The translations under genes were made by a program, and so were the position numbers. Shown here one piece after another: positions 13,301 through 24,711 of a DNA stretch of 64,000 bases. Where the stretch lies: contig JAGFBZ010000855.1 of NCBI GenBank assembly GCA_018398805.1, positions 2,666,001 through 2,730,000 on the forward strand, in the 5' to 3' direction. The notes under the pieces are model-generated. The model saw only the letters and a program-made list of their open reading frames with translations, did no database searches and was not told the DNA's origin. This DNA comes from Hirundichthys speculiger. Taxonomy: Eukaryota > Chordata > Actinopteri > Beloniformes > Exocoetidae. How positions within the stretch are numbered: position 1 is the stretch's first letter; the number at the start of each line of letters is the position of its first letter.

Positions 13301-13555
13301 ACAGCCTATGAGTCTACAGCATCTATTGCGACACATCTCTGCTGTTGTTGGTTACCTTACAAAACCAATCAGACATGTTACTTGTTGCCACGTGCCATGG
13401 TAACGGATACAGTTGGAAAAGGCTTCTTTTTGAACTGCATCTCCTCTCAGCACGCATGGACATGGGCTGGATTGATATGCACATGCAATTTGTGCTTATT
13501 TAAGTTAATTGGGGGGGGGACAAACTTCTGGACACTGTGTAATCAGTCATGCACC
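10385..13555. other. Unassigned sequence with weak open frames
   Basis: Two open stretches are longer than the background: 130 codons on the minus strand at 10848-11240 and 70 codons on the plus strand at 11411-11623. I recognise neither. Neither has splice-site or homology support, and frames of this length are expected by chance in 64 kb. A G-run lies at 13511-13519. Confidence 0.4.
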
Positions 13556-13839
13556 TCTTAACCTTTCTGTCGTGTTCGGGTCAAATTGACCGATTTCCTA
13601 CTTCCATCAATCCTAAATATTGTGTTTTACATTTGATTGTCTCAGGGCCTTATGATATCCTACACACCGGCCATTTGAACATATATAATTGCTGATCACC
13701 ATTTTTGAGTACTTTATTCAACTTTAACACCTGTGGTGTTCCCGGTCAAAAATGACCACCATAGGAAATTAATGGGTGACCCTAGATTGTGTTCATCCAT
13801 CAGATTGTACACAACCACAAATACACCAGCACACACACA

Positions 13840-14062
13840 CACCACCCCACCCCACGTGAACCCCTTTCAGACTGAACAAATAGGTGTCTCCTCTTCCCAC
13901 CTCATTCCTGTGCTTATGTGCCAATTCCTCCACATGAACCACACTTTCCAAACTAAATGTATAACACTAACACTTGTTCACTTGTCTCTTTCCCAGGCTT
14001 ATGTGCCCATCCCCCCACGTGAACCGCACTTTCCGATTACAAAATGTATCATATCTTCTCAG
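13840..14062 (+). repeat. Diverged tandem duplication inside the piggyBac element
   Basis: A unit of roughly 87 bases starting GCTTATGTGCC and containing CACATGAACC...CACTTTCC (about 13911-13997) repeats from about 13998 with GCTTATGTGCCC and CACGTGAACC...CACTTTCC. A shorter, more diverged partial unit with CCCACGTGAACCCCTTTC lies just upstream near 13850. Confidence 0.65.
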
Positions 14063-14172
14063 AGACCCCTTATATATAGTTTTTTTTGTGTGCATTGCCC
14101 TCATTTTACTATGAACACATTGACGAGGTGTCAGAGAAGCTCCGGACCTTTTATTTCAACACGATGAACAGG

Positions 14173-14435
14173 GGATTGAAGTTCAACCAGAAATAGAGGA
14201 CGATGTCTCAAAAATAGAAGACAACATTGATCCTGATTTTGAACGACCATTGTGAGACTGACCAGTCAACATATGGCGAGGAAGAGGCTCCAGAGGAAGA
14301 CACACCTGAGGAAGAGGCACCTGTGATATTCCAGTCCAAGGATGGCAATTTGCTCTGGTATTCATTCACCCAGGAAAAAGGAGGCAGAGCAAGAACAGAA
14401 AATATTGTTATGATGCCGCTCCTGTGTGTGAAGAC
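14173..14435 (+). pseudogene. piggyBac transposase N-terminal fragment (PGBD4-like)
   Basis: The frame reads IEVQPEIEDDVSKIEDNIDP followed by DFERPL and a TGA stop. After a frame change it continues as STYGEEEAPEEDTPEEEAPV, then IFQSKDGNLLWYS and ARTENIV. This acidic N-terminal segment followed by a short conserved hydrophobic block (usually before MTPGPTRYA) is the arrangement I know from fish piggyBac transposases. The sequence departs from the family right after ENIV, so the DDE/D catalytic core and C-terminal zinc-binding region are missing. Function is lost; the remainder is a marker of descent. The start of the fragment is approximate. Confidence 0.6.
14328..14380 (+). repeat. Copy 1 of a ~50-base segment present three times
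   Basis: The segment begins TGATATTCCAGTCCAAGG and ends near TGGTATTCATTCACCCAGG, and forms part of the transposase relic. It recurs inverted at about 14476-14525 and direct at about 14876-14925. Confidence 0.85.
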
Positions 14436-14471
14436 ACATGACCACACACACACACACATACAAATGATAGG

Positions 14472-14934
14472 CTCCTGGGTGGATGAATACAAGAGCGAAT
14501 TGCCATCCTTGGACTGGAATATCACGAGACAGCTCCCACCGCTACACCAGGCTGTGGGAGCTGTCCGGTGCTGAAGGGTGGGAGTTGTCCGGTGCTGAAG
14601 GTGAATGATCAGAACCGGACAGCTCCCAAAGCCCGAATCAGTGGTGGGAGCTGTCCGGTGCTGAACATTCACTTTCAGCACTGGACAGCTCCCACAGCCC
14701 AGAGAAGTGGTGGGAGCTGTCCAGTGCTGAACGTGAAAGTTCAGCACCGGACAGCTCCCCCCATTACTCAGGGCTGTGGGAGCTGTCCGGTGCTGAAGTG
14801 GTGGGAGCTGTGCGGTGCTGTTCAGCATCGGACAGCTCCGCCCCACAGCCCGGTGTAGTGGTGGGAGCTGTCTCATGATATTCCAGTCCAAGTATGGCAA
14901 TTTGCTCTGGTATTCATCCACCCATCCCCCCAGG
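14472..14934. repeat. Long inverted repeat flanking the hairpin array
   Basis: The left arm (about 14472-14575) and right arm (about 14821-14934) are reverse complements over about 100 bases, with around eight substitutions and small indels. Each arm includes the transposase-derived ~50-base segment, the word GACAGCTCCCACC or its complement, and one unit of the GGGAGCTGTCC array. The loop of about 245 bases is filled with further inverted units. Transcribed or single-stranded, it would fold into a large branched hairpin. Confidence 0.85.
14556..14839. repeat. Array of ten alternating inverted 20-base units
   Basis: The unit is GGGAGCTGTCCGGTGCTGAA with few changes. Plus-strand copies start near 14556, 14580, 14646, 14712, 14778 and 14803. 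Minus-strand copies lie at about 14609-14627, 14674-14693, 14740-14759 and 14821-14839. The order is ++-, +-, +-, ++-, so almost every plus copy has an inverted partner within about 10-50 bases. Spacers are short and partly complementary to each other (ATTCAC, GTGAAAG). The spacing and inversion do not fit a CRISPR array. The array gives long spurious open frames on both strands. Confidence 0.9.
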
Positions 14935-14999
14935 AAAGAGGAGGAAGAGCAGAGTAGAAAATATTGTTAGGATGCCACTCCTGTGTTTAAAGACCCAGC

Positions 15000-15051
15000 A
15001 CCCCCCTCCCCTCCCCTCTCCCCCCCCCCCCCACACACACACACACCCACA
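15000..15051. repeat. C-rich and CA simple repeat
   Basis: Runs of C with interspersed T followed by CA units. It lies at the equivalent place to the shorter CA run at 14440-14460 in the first copy of the duplicated segment. Confidence 0.85.
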
Positions 15052-15354
15052 TACAAATGATAGGCTCATGTTGATGTGTGAATTTGGTCACTATTTTTGT
15101 TACTTTTTTTTTACAATAAATAATTTTGGAATATGGTTTACTATTTCTGTGTCTATTTTATGTATATTTACTGCAGTTATTCATATAAACCAGTGGTCTG
15201 AGACATTGTTTACAGCTTAAAAAGGAGTTACATAAAATTTGGTGTTAATCAGTGGTTTTTCTGTTAATGTAGGAGCAGTTAAAACAGGCCGGTCAAATTT
15301 GACCGAGAGCATTAAAGTAAGGGGGGAGAAATAAACAGGACACAAAGGTTAAAA

Positions 15355-18300
15355 AGACAGCTGGAGCAGCCTGGATTCTTGGTCGTGACAATTTAAGACA
15401 ATTTTGAGCACTTGAAAGTCAGGGAAAGCATTAGACTTGAATTCTTAACAGTCTCTGTTTGTAAGATTAGGCTTCATGACTGCGTTGTGATTAAAATATT
15501 GACGTCATGTACAAAGACAATGATCAATATTTCCTTTGAAAAGCGAAACTGGAAATATCTGTGGTTTCATTATATTTCAACTTAAAATAAGAAATCCCTT
15601 TTTTGAGAGAGACTGTGAATCAAATGTTTATTTTCTGAGGGAAAATAACTTATCATTGAAATTAAAGTCCCCTCTTCTGTAGCTGGAGCATAACAAAAGC
15701 CTATTCTCCATGGGGTCATGTCTTGTCCAAACCTAACTGTCAGACACTAAGCCATGGCTCTCTGAACACGCTGCACTGCCTCTGTGTAGGTGTCAGCTAC
15801 GTTGGACTGGGATTGGCACTGGAAATCAGAGAAGTGTGAATACCCTCTTTTTGGCACAGATGCCACAATATTTCTCTGTCTCTGTGCTTATCTTTCTCTG
15901 TTTCTATTATCTTTTAAAACTGTTTTAACTCCTCAAACCTTCAAACCAAAATCAGATATTCGATTCTATAGAATGTTTTAAGGTTTGAATGTGGCACATC
16001 CCAGGGGAAAAATATTCCATTGATTTCAATCAATACTACACTGACCACGGTCTCAATAATATGCTTAGCCAAGTGGATTAAAGTGTATGAGTGAGATAAC
16101 CTTAAGACTCAAGGAGCAGGTGTTACTTGCTTGGTTCTCAGGGGAGGTGTTTCAGTCACTGAGAGTTGAGTTACACACCAACATCTGCACAAAAATACAC
16201 TCTAACACAACCAGAAAATAAATAGCAAATTGTTTATTCTTCAGAAAAAGAAAGGAGGAGGAGAAGAAGAAAAAGTCTCATTTGCCCCCCCTCCCACTCC
16301 ATTTTCTCCCAGTAGGTCATGCTTGCTGATCTGAGGCCAACCAGATTTGAGTTTAGCATAAGGTTATTCATGATTTCATTTCCATGCATGCATCCAATTT
16401 GATCACATAAAATATTTAACGTATCAGTCCAAGAGCTGTAAATGTTGTGTGTCAGTGTCAGTAATGGTGAACATTTGAACTCTTCCCTGGACTTACTTGA
16501 TAGTCAGCATTGAAACACTCACTTCTTCAATATACCGTGGGTCATATTTCAACTTATATCTTTACAGAATTTGAATACGTTGACTCTGATTCTTGAGGTG
16601 CAAATTTTACTTTGTGGTCTCAACTATGTGCATTTTTCAAACCAAGCTTTTTGTTTTGAAAAAAATGTCAAATTAAAGCAAGACACACTGCACCATGTGA
16701 AATGGTTAGATAATGAATTTACCGCATGTTACACCTGTTGTAGCCATATATCAATGTATGTTCAACTGCAGAATGTATAGCTGAGCATATTTCAGGCTCT
16801 AAACACAGTGTCATCGTCTCTTCAGTGTGGGCCCACCTTAGATTAGTGCCAATGTGCTACTGAGGGGCAAGTTTGTGTTTGGTGATGTCCAAGTGCTTTG
16901 AAAAGAAAAGAAATAAAAGGAAAACTTCATTTGAGTTCTACATTTTCCTTCTCCATTAGAGGCAGCAACAGGCAGACACGCTGTGATGATTCCATCTTTT
17001 TCCTGTCTCGCTGACTGTTTTTAGCTATAATTCACAATTTCCCCCACTATTGCACATCTTTAATCTGAAATGGCCAAAATCAATCAAGGTGAGCCCAGCC
17101 TTAGCGATGTAAATAAATTTGACGCGAACCTCAATCTCTTTTTTTTTTTCAAAGTTGTGTTGGAGATGTTGGGAAAAACCACTGAAGACCTTTGACAACT
17201 ATCGCCCTTCCTTCAGACCTGCCTCTGGAGCCACACCTCCAGTGTGAAAGACAAACCAACGGTCCAAAGATTTTGTCACAATGTTTGGATGGTGTTTAGA
17301 GCCATGTCGCTTCCACAGGTCATTATTATATTTTTGCATTGATGTGAGGGCAATTAAATTAATAGTTTGCTGTTGGTGCATAAAGAGAATTTCAAGTAAT
17401 ATGATGATAAAAAAAAAAAGAAAAAGATCTTTCACAACCTTTGTCGTGTTTAAATTTTACTAATTGTGCATCTTAGTTTACCAATTATTGATTGAGGTTC
17501 TAGCGAGGCAGTTATACAACACTTAAACAAAGCATTTGACAATCTGACGAAGGTGCAAGTGGATTTAATCTCCATTTGTACACAAGCAGAGATGATCAAG
17601 TACTCACATACAGACATTGTTAGCTGTTGTCAGCACAAGACATTGAGCAGAGAAATGCAATTACTCTTAAACACTGTTTATCAATACTTTGAGCCTTGAG
17701 CTAATTTCACCCAACAGCTACGTGTCCCAAAAATCATACGATGACGCCTGAGCAATATCCCACATTGGATAAGATATTCTACTATTAGATATTAACATCT
17801 CTCGATAAACAGGCCATGGTGACCTGACCCTAATTTTAATACAACACATTTAAGGCTGACAATTCAATCCAGCATCTTTTGTATTTCCTCTAGTCTTTTT
17901 TTCATCATTCTATGATTTGCTACTCTTGATAATCAATCATGTTCCTAAAATGTGATCAAAGCACCTGTTTTGAAGGAAACCAAGTTGGACAATAGCAAGA
18001 ACATGTAATGAAGAAAAGAGGGGAGGGGTGGAAGACTGTGTATTTAGATAAAGCTGGCAAAAATTTGGATTTCACTTTGTGGTAAGTAATGTGTTTGAAA
18101 TAGTGAGGAAAATCAATTTGGGTGTATGAACACTTGTCAATGAACACCGGTCATCATTGCATCCTCAACTACACATTCAAACTATACATTGCCAAGAAAA
18201 ACACATTTCTGAATTGAATAGAACTGAATATCTAAACTCAAATGAAGTGGGACTCTTCCAACATTCGAATAAATTAAGTACTATATATATCAATGTCTTT

Positions 18301-19290
18301 TCTCTGATTTTGGCTACATCTCCATGTATGACAATGTTCCACAGAGAAAGATGGAAAGCAGCAGAATGGAGTGGCTCACTTTTGAAGAGAGTACTAGGGA
18401 TGTTTAGTTCAAAAGTCATTAGATTTGTCAATATTCAATAGTCTGAAAGCGCTCCAAAGGATATCTGATATAACATGGGGACAAAGTGCTAAGTTAATAA
18501 GACTGTCACTTTCCCATTTTAATGCCGCAATGTCATCAGGTGTGAATTAGTGTCTCACTGTGTAAAAAAACGAATGTGTGGCTAAATGTGTGGGATGTGA
18601 AAACCATGACAACCAAGAGTTTCACACTTCATGTGTGAGATTTAGGAGCCCACCTAACAATCCCTCTACCAGGATTTGCTCGTGGCTGTATTCTGAAGAA
18701 AGTGTCAGAGTGAATTTATTGCGCATAACATAGTTATTGTCAGAAAATGCGATACATTCCCAGAAAGAGAATGAAATGTACGTTCCTGTTGAGACAAACA
18801 CTCTCACTTGGTCTCTTGAATTGTATCTAAGTCGAGTTTAGAACCATGTGAGACAGTGCATATTTAACTTTAATGGTTGCAGTTTCCTGGAGAGTGCAGA
18901 GCTTGCAGAATGCGGCTTGCCTGCCATCAGTTATAGCTGTACCATTACTTAGGTAATGGTTTTCAGGTCAACTCTCCAGCTGAGGCTGCTGTGCTGTGTG
19001 AGTGAGTTCAAAGAGGTGACGGTAATCTAGTTGATACGACCACAGTGCACCAAAGGAAACTCACACAGAGGTTTGGATATTGCCTGACATTTGAAAAGGG
19101 TTATTTTCTTGCATCAAATCCAACAAGCACAGTGAAGGTATGTTTTATTGCCAGGTGGTATCACAGATGGAAAATGTGCAATGCATTTACTGTAATGTGA
19201 GATCATGTGTCTAATTTCATCCTCTGTTTATTTTTTAGAAAGCTTTCTTTTTTTATTTGTTTTGCCAGTCATTGCTGATTAATTTTCATT
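15355..19290. other. Unassigned sequence
   Basis: No gene or recognisable element. Purine-rich AGAAGAGGAG-like stretch near 16250 and several short homopolymers. Open frames are at background length. Confidence 0.5.
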
Positions 19291-19296
19291 GTCACC

Positions 19297-19495
19297 CCCT
19301 TTTTTTATTTTTTTTATTTTAGTGGCACTAGTGGTCTTTATTGACAGTGAAGACAGGAAAGGGGGCAGAGAGAACAGGGAAGACATGCAGCAAAGGGTCG
19401 CACGGGCCGGGAGTCGAACCCGTGACTGCTGCGTCGAGGATTGTAGCCTCTGTACATGGGCTGTCAGCCCTAACCACTGCTCCACTGTGCGGCCC
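19297..19495 (-). mobile_element. tRNA-derived SINE
   Basis: Read on the minus strand, the element starts GGGCCGCACAGTGGAGCAG at 19495. It carries an A-box-like TGGAGCAGTGG and a B-box GGTTCGACTCC, then a body containing CTGCATGTCTTCCCTG and TTCACTGTCAATAAAGACC, and ends in an A-rich tail of AAAATAAA words (T-rich on the plus strand, about 19297-19320). This is the layout of a SINE that would be transcribed by RNA polymerase III and mobilised by a partner LINE. I do not recall the exact family name. No clear target-site duplication was found. Confidence 0.7.
19410..19484 (-). promoter_or_regulatory. Internal pol III promoter boxes of the SINE
   Basis: On the minus strand, A-box TGGAGCAGTGG (19484-19474) and B-box GGTTCGACTCC (19420-19410). 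Both fit the tRNA gene consensus. The long gap between them exceeds that of a short tRNA and suggests descent from a tRNA with a long variable arm. Confidence 0.6.
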
Positions 19496-19499
19496 TGCA

Positions 19500-22400
19500 C
19501 TCCTGTTTTAATAAATGCCTTTGTGCTGTTGCTTTTATAATAGCAGCCATATATTTCAAAATATATATAGGTAATAACCTTTGTGGCAAAATAAGGCTTT
19601 TCTCCAGTAACTGACATGTTTTAAGGCAGTGTTGAAGTAATTTTACTGTCTGTTCATGTAAGCTTTTGCTCCTGACTTCCATTTCATCAATACGAGGTCA
19701 TTAGTTCCATGTATAATGTCACAACATTATTAAGGGACTTTAATTTTATGCACTTTTTTGGAAATGGTTGCTGTGAGTTTGTGCATGCAGCAGGCTACAA
19801 TACTACACAGCTAATCAACGCAAGAAAGAAATCTCATATTCACAATATCAATTGCAGTCTGCACTTATGACTTTTGAAATGCTCAAACTGAATTTGTTCT
19901 TTTTTTTTTATCAATTCTATCAGCATTTCTGAAAAAAGGCAATTTGAGAAATCCTTTCAGTTAAACCCTACAAAGAGCAAACTACATTTTTCTAAGTTAG
20001 CTGGTTAATTTTCACAGACGCTGAACTACTTGTATTGGTATATTATGTCTTCTCTGTAAATTAGATTCACTTAAACTCTGTTTCCATGGGATTTTCAGCC
20101 TAGATGTGATGCATAAAGTACATGAATGTCAGATTGTTCACTATGTGGAAGGGTGTATTCAATATGATAGTCATTTGACCATCTTATTCTGGCTGATGCC
20201 TTTTGTCAAGTGCTGTGAGAAGATGTACTGCAGGTTCATCAAGCATCTGTCCATGAACAGTTTGAGTGTTCCTGCTCCCATTGCTCTTAATTAGCTTTTT
20301 ATGTTTAAGTGGTGCGGTTGGGTTGACTAACTCGTTGTTCATGGAACTGTTTGGCCATAGTGAAAGCGATGAATGAAATATGCAAGTTCATCATTTCAGA
20401 AGCAGTTGGTCACTGGTTCTCCCTCTCTCTTCTCAAGACGAGTTTGGGGGTTTACTGCCACGGGGGGAGGGCCTGAGTGATCTTATGCTCTACAAGATGA
20501 AGCAATAGTCTATAGCGTTATGAAAGTGACAGGTGAGCCTGACATAGGTGACAGCTTGTACAGCACGGTTCACACTCTGGGTTGTGGTAATGACAGGAGC
20601 TTCAGTTTGCTCTGAATTCTCTTTCACTCTGACATAACCCTTACACACACACACAAACAGATGCACACCTCTACCTCATTCCCTCCTACCATTTCACTGG
20701 ATGCATATTTATGATTGAAATAACAAGCAATACAACAAACAAAAACAAATGGGTTTGATATTTCCAAGTCACACTAGTGTATCTCGTTTGAAACCTGAGT
20801 TGCATTAAATGGTTGCAGTCTGAAGTCTGCCTTATTTGGGCTTTACTAATTCGCTTTATCTCCGTGGTTCCATGTTATAACACTATTGGCTACTATGAAG
20901 CTTTTTGCCATTAAGCAGCCATGTAAACCAGATTGCCTGATCATTTCGTTGTCATTGAACAGACAGTTTGGCTTTTTCTGTGTGCTCCTGGTAGAGATAT
21001 CCCTCTGTAATTGTAAGCACTGGGACGAGGTCCCAGAAAGACCAAAACACCGGTGTTAATCTCCACCTGGGCCTCCAGCCCATCACTGAGGCCTGTAATG
21101 TAGCCAGGGGAGTGATGTTGTTATCTCCAGTGAAGAGAAGTCAGCTGTTGCTGGCTAAGCCATTGTAGGTCTCCTTCTACCCTTTTTCCTCCCTATCTTT
21201 TCTCTTTTTAGTTCACTCGACTTTTCCTTTACTTATTTTATCATTCCGTCTTTCTTTCCTCTCAGCATTCATGGTATTTATCCAGACATATTTATTGTTT
21301 CATCTTAAAAATATATTTAGGTAAGCCGGTTTGTCTCACTATCTGGCTCAAAGGTGAGTATTAACTTGGAATAACCAACATGTTTACGAGGAGATTGTGT
21401 TTGCTCTCAGAAAGCTGTACAGGGTTCTTTTCTGTTGGTATACCTGAACTACTCAAAAGCAAATCTGAACATCCTCTTATATTTTTAAACTCCAGTCAGC
21501 TAATCTCTCAGCGTCGGGGTTTAGGAGAATGATGAGTCCAATCCACTTCACCCAGACATCTCTATGACTGAATACATACTCAAAGGTCAAAGTGTTATAC
21601 TTTTAGTCTTTTTCACCCCTCTCATCAGACAAGGGATTCTCCATCATCAGTGGAGAGCCATTAAGGTGTCTCTTGCTTAATGGACTTGTCGGGAATCCAA
21701 AGACAGGCCCAAGATAGATGATAAATACTAAAAATGAGGATGGTTAGGTGTGGGAAGATGGTACGGGCTGTCCAGAGTCCACATTGATTCACCTGTCAAA
21801 CGGTGGTGTCTCATCTCCTCTTGAATGACAAATTGCTTCCACATTACAACTTCCATCAAAACAATACTTAGAGCACATGAGAAGACATATGCTGTATATT
21901 TGTAAGCAGTACTTGAGAAGATATACAGACCTGAATAACATGTGGAGGACCAACAGTGCAATTAAAACAAGGCTAAGGCAGGTTTATGAATAACAAGAAA
22001 ACAGAATTAAAGCAGAGATGCAAGTTGGTCAACATGGGCTGTTTCTCTGTTCTCTATCATTTTAGACCAAGCCACTTCTCTGCAAGTACTAGAATGTAGT
22101 TTTTGCTCCACGAGAAATTAGTTAATGATTTATTAACAGGCCATACTTCAGGGCTGGAAAAATTCTTTAACTCACTCTTCTTATTTGTAGAGATACAGAA
22201 ATATGTCTACGATGCTCTGCGTGAGGTGTTGAGATGCCTGTGCTCATTCATGTAGACAGTTCAAGCACAGAAATGTATAAAGTATGCTGGAAATGGCATT
22301 GTTGTTGCAGTAAGGTTTTAGATGCACCGATCCTTCCCTGCTGCTTTTACTCAGTGGCATTAGTATACATAGCTGCACGGCTCTAGTCTGCTCTGTCTCC

Positions 22401-24225
22401 ACACAGCATCCTACTGCGCATTTTAACAGGGCTTTCACTCTCATCTCTATTCACCTCTAACTTATCTCTTTTGAGACTTGGCCATGCTGAATTCATATTT
22501 GATCATCTAGCAATTCATTACACACTATTGCAACAGATCCAAAATATTCAATATGAGAGTACAAGCAAAATGTCAAAGCTACTTTGCCACCACAGTGCAT
22601 GACATTCTGCATGTTTTGATAAACATGATAAACAATGGCGCTGCACATATTGCTGCTTCATTTGACATAGTTATAAAGCATTTAAAACCTAATTAAAGGG
22701 ACTGTTATACATTTTTCTAAAGCAAGGTCAGATATACATGTTGCACTATGTTCGTCAGAACCCATCATGATCTGACTAGACAGCATGACAATAAAAATGA
22801 AAGTTAAGCCTTTGAATGAGTTTGATTTAAGTTACACCACCTTTGCAAATTTCAGATGTCATGGTTTGATTGTATCATTATGGGTGGGTATAATTTCACT
22901 TGCTTTTTTTAGTGATCTGGTTTAACAGCTTTCTGTCTGCAGTTAAGTCTGTGTCACTGGCCTATGGTTATAGTCGGGCATAAGTGAACCCAGAAGAGAC
23001 TGTTTAAAACAGAGTTATGGTGACATATTTTAGCAAACAAAAGCATAGCTAAGCTGATCATCATAGTGTAAAAGCTCTTTGTCACTGAGCGCTTGTTTAT
23101 ATCAGGTCATCACCACCTCCTTTATCCAGTAGTTTCAGTACTACTTCAGTACTAGTTTTAATACTTGGTCATTATACTGCGTATAAGCTGCATAAGAGCT
23201 TTCTCATCAACAGAACACAGACAGTGTGTAAAGGTGACATGTCGATCTGCAGATGATGTGATAGTGCAGATCTCAGCGTACAGGGAAGAGGTTGAAAATG
23301 CTTGAGCCCAGATAGTAGCCTTGCCTTAAATTGAAAAAAAAAAAAATCTTGGACATCAGGACACAAAAGCGAGAGGGTGGAGTTAGAGCGGAGCTATTGA
23401 TTTCTTGGACAACACATTAGCCAGGACCACCAACATGTCAACATGTCAGCAAAGCACTTCAGAGCTCTGGAGCCCATGGCCTCTTGACCTGGATGAAGAA
23501 CGGCCTCTCCACAGCCTGGCAACAGAAGACTTTTCATTATGTCTTTACATTCAAAACTTGAGAAGTGACAGAGAACATCCTTTTTTTTCCACATAGCTGT
23601 AAATTAACCACTGAATTAATGGTTCTGCCTCTTAGGTCTGTGCCAGATGCTCCGATAGTCTGCATATTAATCTTCAGCTTCATTCTTCTCATACTCATGA
23701 GCAAAACCCCAAGGTACACACACAAAAAAAAGGCAGCAACTCATTTCCAACTGAAGGAAATGAGTTTAAAAATAATATTAAGCTCTTTTTAGATGAGGAA
23801 CAAGGGTATAAACTATATAAGTGTGACTTTTTATTCCAGGCATTTTTGCAGCCTCCTGCAAAGTGCCCCATATAAAGATGGATCCCACTGTTTAATAAAA
23901 CCAATAGGAACTCATCATGAAAAAAAATGGAAAATAAAAAAAAAAGACAATTCTCATTTGCACCTAGAAATACATTTGTGCAAATCATGAGGAAATGAAT
24001 ATTTTAATAAAAATGTTTTCTTTGCACTTTTGTCCCACCCTGCCATCATCATGTATTACTGAATTTTAAAAATATAAAGACATATACATTCTTACTATGC
24101 AGGATTACAGTATTTTCAATAACTTATTTTACCTGCACGTTGCATTGATTCAAGCTGAACATTGTTTGATCAGACACAGTTGGGGTACTCTTGGACTTAA
24201 ATATGACAGTTTCCTTGAGGAAACT
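19500..24225. other. Unassigned sequence
   Basis: No gene or transposon recognised in this 4.7-kb stretch. Short CA run near 20643 and an A-run near 23335. Confidence 0.5.
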
Positions 24226-24235
24226 TGATCTGTTT

Positions 24236-24711
24236 CTGTTTATTGGGTGGGTGACTGGACTGGATTATTGCAATGCGTTGTTAGCAGGATGTCCAAAAAG
24301 CTTACTGAATAGCCTCCAATTGATCCAGAATGCAGCTGCGAGGGTGCTGACAGGAATCCGTAAGCGAGATCACATCTCTCACATGTTAACCTCCCTCCAA
24401 TGGCTCCCCGTGAAATTTCAAATTGAGTTTAAAATTCTGCTTCTCGCATATAAGGCCCTTAATGGCCTAGCTCCGCGCTATTTACAAGACTTGATAGCAT
24501 GCTATGCGCCTAATAGAGCTCGCTCTGCTCTCAGAGTGTGAGATTACTCGTCGTTCCTAGAATATCCAAAAGTAGGTTTGGAGGACGGGCCTTCTGTTAC
24601 CAGGCACCTTTTTTATGGAACCAGCTACCATTTTGGGTTAAGGAGGCTGACACCATCTCCATCTTTAAAACTAAATTGAAAACATTTCTGTTTAGTAAAG
24701 CCTACAGTTAG
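24236..24711 (+). pseudogene. C-terminal RT-region relic of an L2 (Maui-like) LINE
   Basis: The reading frame gives LDYCNALLAGCPKSLLNSLQ, then IQNAAARVLTGIRKRDHIS, LQWLPVKFQIEFKILLLAYK and ALNGLAPRYLQDLI, up to a frame break near 24538. It continues in another frame as RLLVVPRISKSRFGGRAF and KTKLKTFLFSKAYS, with a stop at 24709-24711. This DYCN...QNAAARVLT...HWLPV-type segment is the region after the reverse transcriptase core in L2-clade elements. The catalytic motifs themselves lie further 5' and are missing through truncation. One frameshift makes the remaining piece non-functional. Confidence 0.85.

Larger units (their letters stand above)
13562..15348 (+). mobile_element. piggyBac-type element, defective, with internal repeat array
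   Basis: TTAA stands on both sides (13558-13561 and 15349-15352), the target duplication diagnostic of piggyBac. The left end CCTTTCTGTCGTGTT matches the reverse complement of the right end, CCTTTGTGTCCTGTT, at 13 of 15 positions. Subterminal copies of the palindromic word GGTCAAATTTGACC, or close variants, occur at about 13579-13592 and 15289-15304, with a related word at 13744. At 14.18-14.43 kb the interior keeps a broken piece of the transposase N-terminus. The catalytic DDD domain is absent and the middle is replaced by duplicated and inverted segments. The element cannot encode its own transposase. At about 1.79 kb it is shorter than autonomous family members, which typically exceed 2 kb. 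Confidence 0.8.

Noticed and set aside
13733..14167. 144-codon plus-strand frame
   Set aside because: Lies in the internal tandem duplication and 5' region of the piggyBac element. Its residues do not match the transposase.
14556..14839. CRISPR-like array
   Set aside because: Units alternate in orientation, spacers are short, unequal and self-complementary, no cas genes are near, and the context is a vertebrate transposon.
14208..14921. 237-codon minus-strand frame with SCPVL and HRTAPT repeats
   Set aside because: The protein repeats are just translations of the GGGAGCTGTCCGGTGCTGAA array. The frame crosses both inverted arms and is explained by a repeat lacking stop codons.
19410..19484. 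Functional tRNA gene
   Set aside because: A and B boxes are present, but no cloverleaf of normal size can be drawn with confidence and the sequence continues into a SINE body with an A-rich tail.
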